Positions 24,491-34,429 are shown, numbered from the stretch's first letter. The stretch is DNA of 64,000 nt from Allium sativum (GCA_030737875.1 CM060919.1:804185160-804249159); one strand, 5' to 3'. Numbers and translations: made by a program. Notes: generated by a model from the letters alone, not told the origin.

Positions 24491-25670
24491 AGAGACTTTT
24501 TACTACTTCTGATATTTTGTATTATGATATTTCCTTAACTATTTTATTTAGTCCTATGATTTTTAGTATTAATGTTTCTATTAAACTCAGGTTTGCAATC
24601 ATTCAGGTAAACATATTCTGTTGCATGCTTGATCACCATGCATAAGGCGGCATCCATGCACCTTGCTGGCCCAAAAGAAGGTGCAAGTTTCCAATCTTAA
24701 TTGATATTCTACGAAATGTTTAGAAAATAATTAGGTATGACCGTTATCTTTTTCTGTTGAGGTGGAAATACCTTAATGGATTAGTTACAGAATTTGTTTG
24801 TTGTGCTATTGGGGTGGCAAAAGATGAGCATGTTAGTTACAACGTTGTTTTATGTGAATAATAGTTGTGTGTGTAAACCAGTTGGTTGTGTTAGATAAAA
24901 CATGTAACGAAAACTATTTGTATATATCTTCTTATTTATTCTTCTCAGATTTCTTCTATTTTATTTTATTAAGTTAGCATCATATTCCTACTACAATGTT
25001 ATCATTACAATATCTTATATATGCTGTGCTATATGCATATTTTTATAGGATGGTGAATAAAAAATTTCATATTTTTATGTTTCAAGATATCACAAGTACA
25101 TAATAGTTGAAATATATATATTGCGAAGTACTAATTTTTTTTGTTTGGCCAGTGTTGCCCATCACTTTAGCTGTGCTCTGTTTGATTGAAACAATATGCG
25201 TTAACTATTGGCAATTTTTTCCCTTTTTCCCAGCTATGCATCCAACATGAAATTTACGGATACCATCTTTTTCTAAAAACTTGGTTCAGGCCTTTGTACA
25301 CCCTGCGTACGTTGTATACCCGCCTTTTCTTTTCTTAGTTACCTCACAGATATTTCACTCTTATTTTAGCTTTATTCTCATGAATACTAATTGTCATTCA
25401 TAGTTACCAAATATATATACAGACCTGCACATTCAAAACCTCTACACTGGTGTGTTTATGGATTTTATATTTGTCTGCACCACTTTATTACACCAACTGG
25501 TGGTTCCTTATTGAATTAGAGTTTGTTATGGTATTCTTATACATTTTCCTCTTATTTTTGTTTAACAATCCAAAAGACTGCTACATTAGTTAGCATGAAC
25601 CATAATAGAATTTTACATTTACACAGTCCTTAGAAAGGATTCAAAATATAAGGCAAGCAACAAATAGCTG

Positions 25671-25702
25671 CAACCCGTGTGCGTAGCACGGGTTCACACT
25701 AG
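25671..25702 (+). mobile_element. Helitron 3' terminus
   Basis: AACCCGTG (25672-25679) and CACGGGTT (25687-25694) form a perfect 8-bp hairpin. It is followed a few bases later by CTAG (25699-25702) and then T, which are the marks of a Helitron 3' end inserted between A and T. The element body would extend to the left, but its TC start was not located. Confidence 0.75.
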
Positions 25703-26532
25703 TTTAATATTAAAGACTGAATTGAAGTACACAATAAAATACAGATAAAATATCCAAGTCAAATATAATTACTGTTATTATTATTATTCAGAAGTAACTC
25801 CGACTTATACAGCAACAAGTCTACAAACTGAAGAAGTTGGTGGTTGCAAAAGTGGTGCTTTTTCATCTAGAAAATTCTGTACCTTATGTGTCGCTACAGG
25901 ACTACAAAGTAACATTTGTTGGATCTTGGCTGTAAATAACTGCAAATTACATTGCCCAAAAACTACTTAAATGTTGGCCTTACTCAAAAGCTGGCAAAAG
26001 AAGTTTGAGGTCAATTGAGAAGAAAGCAAGGGTAGAATATTAAATTAAGTTCACCAGAAAACTATTTAACATTAAAACCCTCCAACCGTAAAGACAATAA
26101 AATACATACAGTAGGCCAAAAATGTTTTCCTTCCGTAGGGAGAAGGATTTTTGGTATTCAACCGTAAAGCAACGGCAATCCGACTCCCAATCAATGGAAA
26201 GAAATTTTTATTTAATAATAAAATAAGGCATCTAAATTTACCAAATTTATTATGAATGATGTTATACAAATAACACATGACGAATAAGAGACTAAACGGT
26301 TTATCTTTATACATATTGCTCAACGGTATTTAACCTTGTGCACCCATGTAAAGCAAATATAGCTGGAGGATATATACATCCAGAAAACAGATGCATTACA
26401 AGAGTTCTTGCTCTCCATTCTAGTTATGATCCTTTCTTAATTTAGTTTCCATAATTGGTATAAATAAGATAAACGAAAAATGCTGCAGCTCATAGTTATA
26501 TAAGACCTCTTGAAGATTGAAAATGAAGAATA

Positions 26533-26612
26533 CCTTGAATTGTCTAGAAAGCTCGTAGGCATGCAATATGTTTGCAAGCTTGGACTGCCCATAAGCACGG
26601 ATGCTACTGTAC
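26533..26612 (-). pseudogene. Short-chain dehydrogenase exon (Tic32/retinol-dehydrogenase-like), frameshifted
   Basis: A minus-strand exon with a TTTTAG acceptor before 26612 and a GTATTC donor after 26533. It encodes YSSIRAYGQSK and, after a frame change, LANILHAYELSRQFK. This is the catalytic YxxxK segment and following helix of plant NAD(P)-dependent short-chain dehydrogenases of the Tic32/WW-oxidoreductase-like group. One extra A in the AAA after TCC breaks the frame between S-K and LANIL, so even the exon is dead. No neighbouring exons were identified. Splice borders are intact, which suggests capture from genomic DNA. Confidence 0.7.
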
Positions 26613-27323
26613 CTAAAATAAGAAATGTTTGACTTGAATTAAAAGCGAACGACAGCAAATTCAAAATGAGTACTGATATTGAAATAAAGGGGAAAAACAG
26701 AACAGAAACAACATACATGGTAAATAAAGGGGAAAAACAATAACATGAACAACGAACGACAGCAAATGGAAAATGAGTACTGATATTGAAATGATGTTTT
26801 GAATAGGTTGCTTACATATGTAGTACTCCAGAGAGTGGAACATTAAGGCAACACATTGATTTATTTTCTCCATTGAAGGGGAGTTCCAGAACTACCGCAA
26901 CTGCAAAATTAAGAAATTCAATTCATTCAATAAAAAATGTAAATAAAATTGATAGTATATGATGGTTCAAATTCATTTAGGCAAAGTAATATTGCCATGG
27001 CGACATCGATCAACGGCATCAACAGTTTATATTAGCTTTCCCAACCAAGAATTTAGCTGTAAATGACATAATATAACAATGTAAATAAAATAAAGCAATG
27101 GTAAACATGCAGACATGAATGGTATAAAAATTTATGTAGTGCACTGGAATCTCTTTGAAGAACCCAGACAAAGCTAATGAGTTAATCTAAAGGATATTGG
27201 AAGAGCAAGTGTTTAGGAGTAGAATTGCACACGCAAAGACCTTTAGCATATGCTAAACATGAAAATCGATCTAGAGAACAAGGGTAGCAAACACAAACAT
27301 GTCAAGATCATTAAAACAATTAC
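26613..27323. other. Non-coding between captured exons
   Basis: No gene read. The sequence between the dehydrogenase and TPP2 exons includes a local direct duplication: a stretch around AACGACAGCAAAT..AAAATGAGTACTGATATTGA occurs near 26647 and again near 26754. Confidence 0.5.
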
Positions 27324-27502
27324 CCGATGTAAATGAGATACTTGAATATAAAACTTTTGGAGGTTTAACAGCAGGGATTGTAGGCTTCAAAATCGTGATT
27401 GGCACTCTAAAATAAAGACCCCTCCATGGAGCATTGCAAATTGTACCATAAACTTCCTGATAGTGTAATCCATTGCTGACATGAGTTGGATCCACAATAA
27501 TG
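27324..27502 (-). pseudogene. TPP2: Tripeptidyl peptidase II exon
   Basis: TPP II is a giant cytosolic subtilisin-type protease that removes tripeptides downstream of the proteasome. This minus-strand exon, bounded by a GGTGCAG acceptor and a GGTAATT donor, encodes IIVDPTHVSNGLHYQEVYGT, then CNAPWRGLYFRVPITILKP and KPPKVLYSSISFTSG. It matches the conserved block DPT-L-DGLHY-EVYG-D-KAPWRGP-FRIPITI-KP found after the catalytic domain in plant TPP2. The frame is open over about 59 codons. No catalytic region lies nearby, so it is an isolated fragment inside the CACTA. Confidence 0.8.
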
Positions 27503-27716
27503 CTGCACCAAGAACAAACCAATAACGAACACCATGCTTCAGCCATCATAATATATTATTACCCATTTATAAATGTTTTCTTTGAGGATGCTTATCCTCA
27601 TGGTTATGAATGATAAGAAAATACATGCATACGGTAGAAGCCAAGATAAACCTAAAAGGAAACAGTGTTCAGTATTAAAGAGTTTAATCAAGTGAGAGAT
27701 TGACATATGCAATATG

Positions 27717-27742
27717 CAAAAAAAAAAAAAAAAAAAAAAAAA
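27717..27742. repeat. Poly(A) run
   Basis: About 26 consecutive A residues on the plus strand. On the minus strand it lies between the OPT-like and TPP2 exons and would be an intronic poly(T). Confidence 0.9.
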
Positions 27743-27948
27743 TTGTTGAGAGGAGGATACAGCAGCATGTAAGAGAAATTCAACATGACAATAACAGTTA
27801 AAATCTGATATTGAAACAAGTAAAGTTTCTATAAGCGACACATATGCATATGGTAAATCCTTTTCTTTTTTCTTTTATGATGTCATCATATTTGAATATT
27901 CCAGTGAAGAGAATAAAAATAAAGATGTATACTTGTTAGAAAACCTAC

Positions 27949-28139
27949 CTTCTGATAAAAAGAGCAACATAAGATAAAGAAGCAGCAAGTGTAGCAAAGT
28001 TCAAATCGTACACGAAAACAAACAGGATGCTCAAGTTGACTTCTCCTACTTGTGCATACCCTTCACTGCTAAACTGGAAAGTTCCACTGTCCTGAACAAC
28101 ATCAGCATCATAGGTAGAACCGGATGAGTAGATTGGATA
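27949..28139 (-). pseudogene. Oligopeptide-transporter-like exon
   Basis: The minus strand has an open stretch of about 63 codons starting YPIYSSGSTYDADVV and continuing EGYAQVGEVNLSILF and YDLNFATLAASLSYVALF, ending at an AGAAG|GTAGGT donor. The pattern P-I-SS..YD....AY..Y....LS..FA..YG..FATL.A..SHVALF is that of plant OPT-family proton-coupled oligopeptide transporters, in the region with two membrane helices. The usual glycine after Y and histidine before VALF are D and Y here. The left border was not fixed. It is an isolated fragment. Confidence 0.6.
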
Positions 28140-29203
28140 CCTTTTCGCTTCATATATATTGCTTCAATATCCAATAGGAACCATAACACACATTACCAAG
28201 CAGCTTACTCTGAATCAAAGCAATACAAAAATCATTATCATTTCCACATAACCAGCACAACCATTAGGTAGCTATGCATGAGAAAACTGAATCAAAACGT
28301 TTTAAAAAAGTTATAGGAAAATTACTGAAAGGCTTTAGCTACTGACACATATTTTTATTCTCGTTTAGTATTCACAGCTCATAAGACTTTTTTAATATTG
28401 AGAAGACATATTTATATTTATTAAGCCGCCCACAGTCCTCCACATTAAGTCAGTACAATATTGCTTTCAATCTTGTTTCGATGCATAAGTTTCATGCACA
28501 CATGAATACACATATACACACATAAACAGTTTGAGTATTTACATATAATTATGTGTTCATTTTCATTTTAAATAATCATTAGTATAAACATATTGTATGC
28601 ATACGCATTGGTAAAAACAAACATAGCAATACATGTTTGCATAATCTTAACATTGAATCATTATTTAAGTAATCTAAAAGCAAAAGTAGAGGAACACATG
28701 TTACAGGGAAAAACAGCGTAAAACCACAACTAAAAACACTCATTCTGTATTGAAATACTCACCAACAGGACATGTTTAGGTAGTGATAAAATGTTACACA
28801 ATTACCTGTTAGTTCTTTTCCAGTTACTAGTTTTGAGTGATGCCTAAACTTGCAAAAAGTTTTTGAGGTCCTTTCTGAAAATTTATCCAATAATTTATTT
28901 TGCTCTGTCCTTGTATTAATGGATTGTTGAAATAGTTTGAAGATGAAGCATTGAAAAAATCTTATAATATACATCTTGTCCACTTATTGTAGCTTCCCTA
29001 TTGTTTCATGTTTGATTTGAGTTACTTTGCAAACTCTGCTTTCTATTTCATGGCATAGTCAAAAAATAAACAACAAAAAATAAAGGAAGAATTCTCTATT
29101 GTGAAAAATGAATTAGCTTAATTCATGTACTAATGTCTATACACAAGAACTACTACTACAATGCTTCTTCTCACTGAGCCACCCAATGCTACTTTCTGAT
29201 TCT
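28140..29203. other. Non-coding between OPT-like and bHLH fragments
   Basis: AT-rich, with no protein family read in either direction. The 74-codon minus frame at 28759-28983 has no recognisable motif. Confidence 0.5.
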
Positions 29204-29889
29204 ATGCATATAGCAATGGAAAAGGTAGAACAAATTCAAGAAAAGAAGCTAAAGGAGCAACTTGCTGCTACTGTGGAAAATTTACAGTGGAGTTATGCAA
29301 TCTTTTGATCTAGCTCAATCACACAACCAAATTATTATCATGGTGTGATGGATATTATAATGGAGATATAAAAACAAGGAAAATCACAAATTAAATGCCA
29401 ACTGTATTTGAGGAAGAAGTACCTGGTTTACAATGAAACGAGCAACTTAGCGAGCTTTATGAATATCTATCTGCAGAAAATAATGATAACACTCAGCAAA
29501 TAAGCCGGCCTTCTACCTCATTATCTTCTGAAGACTTAACTTCAACTGAGTGGTACTACTTGATTTGCATGGCCTTCACATTTGGCCAAGGAGAAGGATT
29601 GCCAGGAAGAGCATTAGAAAGCAGTCGGTATGCCTGGGTGAGTGGTGTCCAATTTGTAGACAAGAAAACATTCTCACGTTCGATTTTAGCAAAGAGTGCA
29701 TCAATTTAGACAGTTGTATGTATTCCTGTTCTAGATGGCGTTCTTGAACTTGGAACTAAAAAAATTGTATCGGAGGATTCGAACCTTGTACAACAAATCA
29801 TGGAAATATTTTAGGGATAGCCACGACCAGTATGCTCCGAGCATTCAGCATCAAATTCCTGGATAGTAGAAAAGGATGAATAGCAAAAC
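29204..29889 (+). pseudogene. N-terminal half of a GL3/EGL3-type bHLH, intronless and broken
   Basis: From the ATGs at 29204/29216 the plus strand reads KKLKEQLAATVENLQWSYAI, then W-C-DGYYNGDIKTRK, EQLSELYEYLSAEN, SSEDLTSTEWYYLICMAFTF, GEGLPGRALESS, FVDKKTFSRSILAKSASI, TVVCIPVLDGVLELGTKK and SEDSNLVQQI. This is the bHLH-MYC N-terminal region, which binds R2R3-MYB partners in the regulators of trichomes, root hairs and anthocyanin. It is broken by stops (TGA for the Trp in IFW, TAA, TGA, TAG for the Gln before TVV, TAG) and one frame change. Introns usual in plant subgroup IIIf genes (after the SQPG-like site and around SASIQ/TVV) are absent, as in a retrocopy. It continues into the open frame at 29890. 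Confidence 0.85.
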
Positions 29890-30891
29890 ATGGACAACAT
29901 TTTCAATGATGCGCTGCAAAATCCATTAACTATAGACAAAGATGGCTTCAATAACGATAACATGACACCGTTTTCTTTTGATTTACCTTTTAGGCCTAAC
30001 GAAAATAACGAACAAATTCAGGAGATACGAATTGCTTCTTCGATGTCTAGTTCCTTGAATGATTCTTTTAAGCTCAGCACAATGAATGATTACATCCAAC
30101 GTGAAAATCTGGAAAATCTCATGGACAATATTTTCTATAAGAAGACACTTTTAGCTATTCTGAAGAGCTCGAAAGGTTTAAACTCTTCTTCGGTCTTTCC
30201 AATTGGTTCTCGTGCATCAAGTTTTACGAAATGGGGAAGGAATTTGAGTGTGAATAATAAGGTAGGTGGGGTGTCTCAGAAAATGTTAAAGAGGATTCTG
30301 ATATATTCTTCTTGGTTTACAGAAGAATGTGGCAATAGAAATAAAGCTTCGAAACAAGCAAAAGACAATGTGGAAACAAGCCATGTATTGTCAGAAAGGC
30401 GAAGAAGAGAGAAGTTGAATGAAAATTTTCTTGTTCTTCAGTCGCGTCTTCCTTATGTGAGCAAGATGGACAAAGCATCGATCCTCGGCTATGCGATAGA
30501 ATATCTAAAAGAGCTTGAAAAACGAGTAACAGAGCTCGAATCCTGCAAAAATACAGTTGGAATACAAGCAAGAGAAAAACAGAATAAAACTGAAAGAAGT
30601 AAAGCAAAGAAGCGAAAAGCTTGTGATATGGTTCGATTGGAAGGTGCCCACCTATATGTTATTGTGATTGAAAAAGAAGTAAATATAGAGTTGAAATGCA
30701 CTTGGAGAGATACTTTACTACTAGAGATTTTCAGTTTGATAGATGAACTTGAGTTGGAAACTCAGTCAGTGCTATCTTCCAATGTGAATGGAATTCTTTC
30801 ACTTACATTAAAAGCAAAGTGTAGAAACTCAACAATGGTATCACCAGGAAATGTCAAGATAGCACTTCACAAAATTACTGGAAAATGCTGA
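29890..30891 (+). CDS. Open C-terminal half of the captured GL3/EGL3-type bHLH (333 codons)
   Basis: The frame starts at an ATG (MDNIFNDALQ) in the acidic middle part of the ancestral protein. It then has a KTLLAILKSSKG...SSFTKW stretch (about 85-116), a QKMLKRIL motif (about 130), and the bHLH domain at about 165-220. The basic region is SERRRREKLNE, with the H, E and R used for E-box contact, and helix 2 contains KMDKASILGYAIEYLKELEK. The C-terminal ACT-like dimerisation region (about 255-333) contains TWRDTLLLEIFSLIDEL and NGILSLTLKAK. Relatives are near 600-650 residues, so the MYB-interaction region is missing. There are no introns, although bHLH-coding exons of this subgroup are normally split. 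No own promoter or poly(A) tail was seen. Expression is unknown. It is best treated as a possible truncated protein or a pseudogene with one surviving frame. Confidence 0.75.
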   Translation: MDNIFNDALQNPLTIDKDGFNNDNMTPFSFDLPFRPNENNEQIQEIRIASSMSSSLNDSFKLSTMNDYIQRENLENLMDNIFYKKTLLAILKSSKGLNSSSVFPIGSRASSFTKWGRNLSVNNKVGGVSQKMLKRILIYSSWFTEECGNRNKASKQAKDNVETSHVLSERRRREKLNENFLVLQSRLPYVSKMDKASILGYAIEYLKELEKRVTELESCKNTVGIQAREKQNKTERSKAKKRKACDMVRLEGAHLYVIVIEKEVNIELKCTWRDTLLLEIFSLIDELELETQSVLSSNVNGILSLTLKAKCRNSTMVSPGNVKIALHKITGKC

Positions 30892-31283
30892 AAATGTAAG
30901 TGCAGAATGAATCTTCTCATAAAAACAAGAACATATTGTAAAAGCCTCTTATATTTGTTAATAGATATTTATTATATGTTAAGAATTTATTTTTTTAATG
31001 TTTAGAAATAAATAAATTTCAGTATTTATGATTTCCCTCATTATAACAATTTATTTTATTGTACAATTACTTGAGCTCCAAGCTACTGTTACTAAAAAAA
31101 ACATGCATGTCATAGCAAGTAACTTGCTAATAAATTGATGTGCAGATACATTTATGTTTATACTTTATATTTATTGTTTGTAGGAAACTGAAGAACAGTA
31201 CAATGATATTAACCAACTTAAAATTAGGTACTACTGCTTTTTAAATGACACCGCGAATAATATTTACTGATATATGGTATGTT
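30892..31283. other. Non-coding spacer after the bHLH frame
   Basis: AT-rich, including an A-rich patch and an AATAAATAAATT stretch near 31007 that could act as a poly(A) signal. No gene is seen. Confidence 0.4.
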
Positions 31284-31475
31284 TTAACCATAAACACTAA
31301 GGAACTGAACCTGACTTCTAAAACCTTTAGGGAAGATTGCTTCCTTATTGCACCAATTCTTTCCAAGCTCCAGAGTTCCATAATGAAGAGGTTCAACAGG
31401 ATACTTTTGTGGATTGCTGATGCTTCTACGTTCATTGCTGGCCATAAAATCATTAAGGTCAATAGCAAACAATTT
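31284..31475 (-). pseudogene. FYRN-domain fragment of a JMJ14/JMJ18-type histone demethylase
   Basis: The minus strand reads LFAIDLNDFMASNERRSI, then PVEPLHYGTLELGKNWCNKE, AIFPKGFRSQVQFLSVYG and a stop. The block LHYG-V-GK-WCN-AIFPKGFRSRV-F-SV is the start of the FYRN domain in plant PKDM7 (JMJ14/15/18) H3K4 demethylases, with the usual SRV as SQV. The following DPT..YISEVLDAG is not preserved in frame; only YIS can be seen after the stop. JmjC and JmjN parts are absent. It points against the neighbouring bHLH and HD-ZIP pieces. Confidence 0.65.
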
Positions 31476-31765
31476 TGTACTAGACTGAGAAACAAGCTAT
31501 CTTTAGAACATAGATCACCACTATACTATCGGATCCTTAACTTCTCGTCCGATGTAGGAGCCATTCTCAGCAATGACTGCGACAGCTCTTGTGGAAGCTC
31601 ATTACCTAGTTAAAGTAATTAAGCACGATACAAGTCAGTATTGGATCCATAAAACTGACTTAATTATACTACAAACTAAGGAACTTCAACAAGTAACTTT
31701 GCCTACTATCTCTTTTCAGGCTACTAAAATTTAAAGGCGGAAACCATAAGCACATACCCTGGAGA
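31476..31765. other. Non-coding between the JMJ and HD-ZIP fragments
   Basis: No readable gene continuation in either direction beyond scattered matches in broken frames. Confidence 0.4.
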
Positions 31766-32173
31766 ATGAAGAATTTTGGGGGTCAGGTTGTACTTCCATT
31801 ATTACATACCCTGGAGAACGAAGAAATTTTGGAAATTATTAAACCGGAAAACATAACTCACATTCAAGATGTCATTGTACCTCGGGATCTTTTTCTCTTG
31901 CAGTCCTGCAGTGGTGTGAATGAGAATGCAGTTGGTAGCTGTGCGGAGCTAATCTTTGCTCCAATCGATGCATCTTTTGCTGATGATGCCCCTTTATTGC
32001 CTTCAGGCTTCCGGATAATGCCATTTGACTCTTTGAATGAAAACTCAAGTCCAAATCGAACCCTTGATCTAGCATCTTCTCTCGAAGTTGGATCGGTAAA
32101 AGGTAGAGTTGGTGGCGATTTCAACAAAAATTACGGAAGCACAAAATCTGTGATGACAATAGCATTCCATTAA
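31766..32173 (+). pseudogene. Class III HD-ZIP fragment (post-START region, PHB/PHV/REV-like)
   Basis: Class III HD-ZIP factors set adaxial leaf identity and vascular and meristem patterning. The frame reads FGGQVVLPLLHTLENEEI, then IVPRDLFLLQSCSGVNENAV, CAELIFAPIDASFADDAPLL, PSGFRIMPFDS, SSPNRTLDLASSLEVGS and TKSVMTIAFH, then stops. This is the highly conserved segment between START and the MEKHLA domain; SSPNRTLDLAS favours the PHB/PHV side. Homeodomain, zipper (with the miR165/166 site) and MEKHLA parts are absent. The stop falls where IAFQF would continue, just before the CACTA right end. About 110 codons run without an intron. It is the gene piece closest to the transposon terminus. Confidence 0.83.
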
Positions 32174-32301
32174 CGCAACGAAGAATTGAAATTTTAGGGA
32201 TTGGAAGATTTGGGAATTTATTTTGTTTCGGACGAAACGGAAAAGTGGAGAGGGAGAAAAGAGAAAAGAATGACACGGAATGGAAAAATTATCATTCCAA
32301 T

Positions 32302-32518
32302 TTGATACGGGCTCAAGCACAATCAAAAGGAACCAATCCGAACCCTTGAAGATCTAGGGTGAGATTTCAAGTGTTAAAGGTGACGCAGATTGCAAAAGAA
32401 AATTTGATACGGCTTATCAAATTTGATACGGGTATAAGCCCTATCAAATTTGATACGGCTTAAAGCCGTATCAGATATCCACATCCTGGTGTGTCAAATT
32501 GGCTGTTTTGGTGTAGTG
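32302..32518. repeat. CACTA right terminus with subterminal repeats
   Basis: Copies of TTTGATACGG and the palindromic GATACGGCTTAAAGCCGTATC lead to the end TTGGCTGTTTTGGTGTAGTG (32499-32518), which is the inverted counterpart of the left end. CAT follows (32519-32521). Confidence 0.88.
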
Positions 32519-32521
32519 CAT

Positions 32522-32876
32522 ATTTATGGATGCCTCGAAACCCTAATCTGCCAGATATGACGCGGGGGCTTGACCCATGGGTCGACACCCTTGAGCGGGA
32601 AAATTCCCGTCTCCCCAATTCTGCGTGATTTTTGAAATCTAGACCTAATTTTGAATTTCTGGACTTAATATATATTTATTCTTCTTGCGCGTGTGCAAAC
32701 TTCAAACCTTCATAACTTCTTCTTACGGTGTCCGTTTTACGCAAACCAGGTGTTTATTTTGACCAGAATTCCGAGACGAACGCAATGGCACAGTCCATTT
32801 CCCTTAATTCTGAATATTAAATTAATTATTCTTTAATTTATCTTCTTTAGTGTTGTTAAAATTATGGGGTGTTACA
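32522..32876 (-). repeat. 3' LTR of the chromovirus, second part
   Basis: It resumes after the CACTA target duplication and ends GGGTGTTACA at 32876, next to the polypurine tract. With 15098-17777 it gives an LTR of about 3.03 kb, in the range of Tekay-type elements. Confidence 0.8.
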
Positions 32877-32893
32877 TTCTCCCTTACTCAAAG
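32877..32893 (-). promoter_or_regulatory. Polypurine tract of the chromovirus
   Basis: On the minus strand CCTTTGAGTAAGGGAGAA runs into TGTAACACCCC, preceded by ATTTCGGGGACGAAAT. This arrangement is common at the 3' LTR of plant chromoviruses. Confidence 0.8.
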
Positions 32894-33843
32894 GATTTCG
32901 TCCCCGAAATCTCTAAGTTAAAAAGAATGTATATCCTACCATCCATAACCCATATACTCATCCACCAATCACAGGCATCCATTGTCCTTAAATATTTCTA
33001 ATGCTTATATGGACTTATGCAAGGGTGTATGTATATATCCCAATACTAATGCGAAGATCAGGCGGTCTACTGATTCAGTCGACATCCTTAGTGCAATGTA
33101 TGTTAGTGTCATGAATCCAACATGTATGCAAATAATCTTATTATAACATGTAAGTTCCATATGTGTGTGCAGTCATTCATCCAAATGCAACATCCATATG
33201 ATGATACACCCACTTTCATCCATTAGAAGAGGAAAAATGCACACACATCCATATGCAGTATGAGAGTGATTGAGCTGATCCAGTGCCTAATGTGTGTGTA
33301 TATGCATCCACGAGCAACCACCAGCAAACACTTGCATCCACATGCATCCATCAAACATAACATGTCTCAAACAAATGTTTGCAACCATGTGATTTCTATT
33401 TAAAGGTCGAAGATTCGATCGATATGATACACACGAATGACACAAGCAAGTACAAATAAAAGCTTGGAAAAAGAAGTTAAGAACGTAGTCCCAAAAATGG
33501 AAGGGTATGAAGCGCGATCCTTGTCTTCAGTCTCCCAAGCCGCATCCCCGTTGTCTTCCCCCATTGCTCTTTTATTAACCTAACCTCTCTGTTGCGTGGT
33601 TTATTAACCTCCGATCCAAGTATACGGATAGGAACTCATCTAATTGTCGTCTCCCGTTCTACCTCTACTTCCTCAAGCATGTTTTGCTCAACTACCTCTG
33701 TTGTATCGTGCAGACACTTCCATAAATAAGAAAGGAGGAAAAACATCATGAATATACACATACATGCGAAGCGAACTGTACGCCTTAGTTGCGAATAATA
33801 CCGGAGCACCTTATTCAGATATGTTTCACCTAATAAACCGTTT
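32894..33843 (-). pseudogene. Chromovirus 3' coding remnant with chromodomain-like tail
   Basis: On the minus strand between about 33640 and 33480 broken frames give REVRLIKEQWG and then DAAWETEDK, close to the chromodomain ending VRVLW..H....ATWE.E..M...YP.LF. The rest of the stretch (to 32894 and up to 33843) reads as nothing recognisable. Integrase, RNase H and most of reverse transcriptase are missing, so an internal deletion joins the start of RT to this tail. Confidence 0.55.
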
Positions 33844-34212
33844 CTAAAGCAGCTCCCCTACTTGCTTGCTAAGCTCCCTCGTTTCCCTTGGAGCCATATG
33901 GCGCACAGGCAATGTAAATGGCTTTGCATTGTCCACCAAGTATATACGGAAATCAATCTCGCACCTCGGGGGTAAACCTCCAACCTTATCAAAAACATCA
34001 GGATACTCACAGACTACTAGTACTAATCGCAGATCATCAATAGATGCATCAAGTGACTCTAGGAAACTAAGCATGACAGACACCATAGGGTCACAAGAAA
34101 TCTCGAGGATCCTACCATGGCAAGTCAAAAAGTCTAACGACCCTCCTCTCCCACCATACATGGCTAGCCAATCCATCCCTAGAATCAGACAGTATTCCAT
34201 AAAACCAAGCAC
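33844..34212 (-). pseudogene. Chromovirus protease end and start of reverse transcriptase
   Basis: The frame contains YCLILGMDWLAMYGG, the end of the aspartic protease domain in gypsy elements. It then has EYPDVFDKVGGLPPRCEIDF and a PVRHMAPRETRELSKQV stretch, the usual lead into reverse transcriptase (PDVFPEELPGLPP-REIDF). It stops before any catalytic RT motif. The catalytic Asp motif of the protease lies upstream in broken sequence. Confidence 0.75.
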
Positions 34213-34429
34213 ATATGTGTCTCATTCAAACTCGATGCCTAACACAAATATTCTTAAACCCCGACAAATCATAGACAGATGAGTTGTACCCCTAATGAGG
34301 TATGAGACAACAACGGGATCCAAAACCATACTAGTACTAAGGTGCAGAGACTAAACTACAAAATCAGATATAAAGACTGAGAAGCGCCAGAATCAAAAAA
34401 AGTTCTAAAAGGATGTTCGGATAGAGAAA

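Larger units (their letters stand above)
23011..26532. other. CACTA interior with Helitron-like ends, otherwise unassigned
   Basis: Apart from the two Helitron-like 3' ends and an (AC)n run, no gene is supported. On the minus strand near 25915-25822 a short open stretch ends LDEKAPLLQPPTSSVCRLVA before a stop and follows a possible acceptor. It may be a terminal exon of an unidentified gene. A minus frame at 26072-26323 (83 codons) is also unassigned. Confidence 0.45.
17778..32518. mobile_element. Large CACTA transposon carrying fragments of six or more plant genes
   Basis: The left end starts CACTACACCAGAAATGCCAA. The right end, read inwards on the other strand, starts CACTACACCAAAACAGCCAA, so 19 of the first 22 bases match. 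The 3-bp duplication CAT flanks it (17775-17777 and 32519-32521). Both ends carry the same subterminal motif TTTGATACGGCTTAAA in direct and inverted copies. It sits inside the left LTR of the chromovirus, which resumes at 32522. No transposase frame was recognised. Inside lie Helitron-like 3' ends (24124, 25702) and pieces of a dehydrogenase, TPP2, a transporter, a bHLH, a JMJ FYRN domain and an HD-ZIP III gene. Two separate elements sharing these ends remain possible, but the TSD and LTR context favour one insertion. Confidence 0.82.

Noticed and set aside
27717..27742. Poly(A) run as the tail of a processed pseudogene
   Set aside because: The neighbouring gene pieces are on the minus strand and keep splice borders. 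Nothing on the plus strand before it reads as a gene end.
30317..30701. Minus-strand frames opposite the bHLH
   Set aside because: They are antisense shadows of the bHLH-coding strand.
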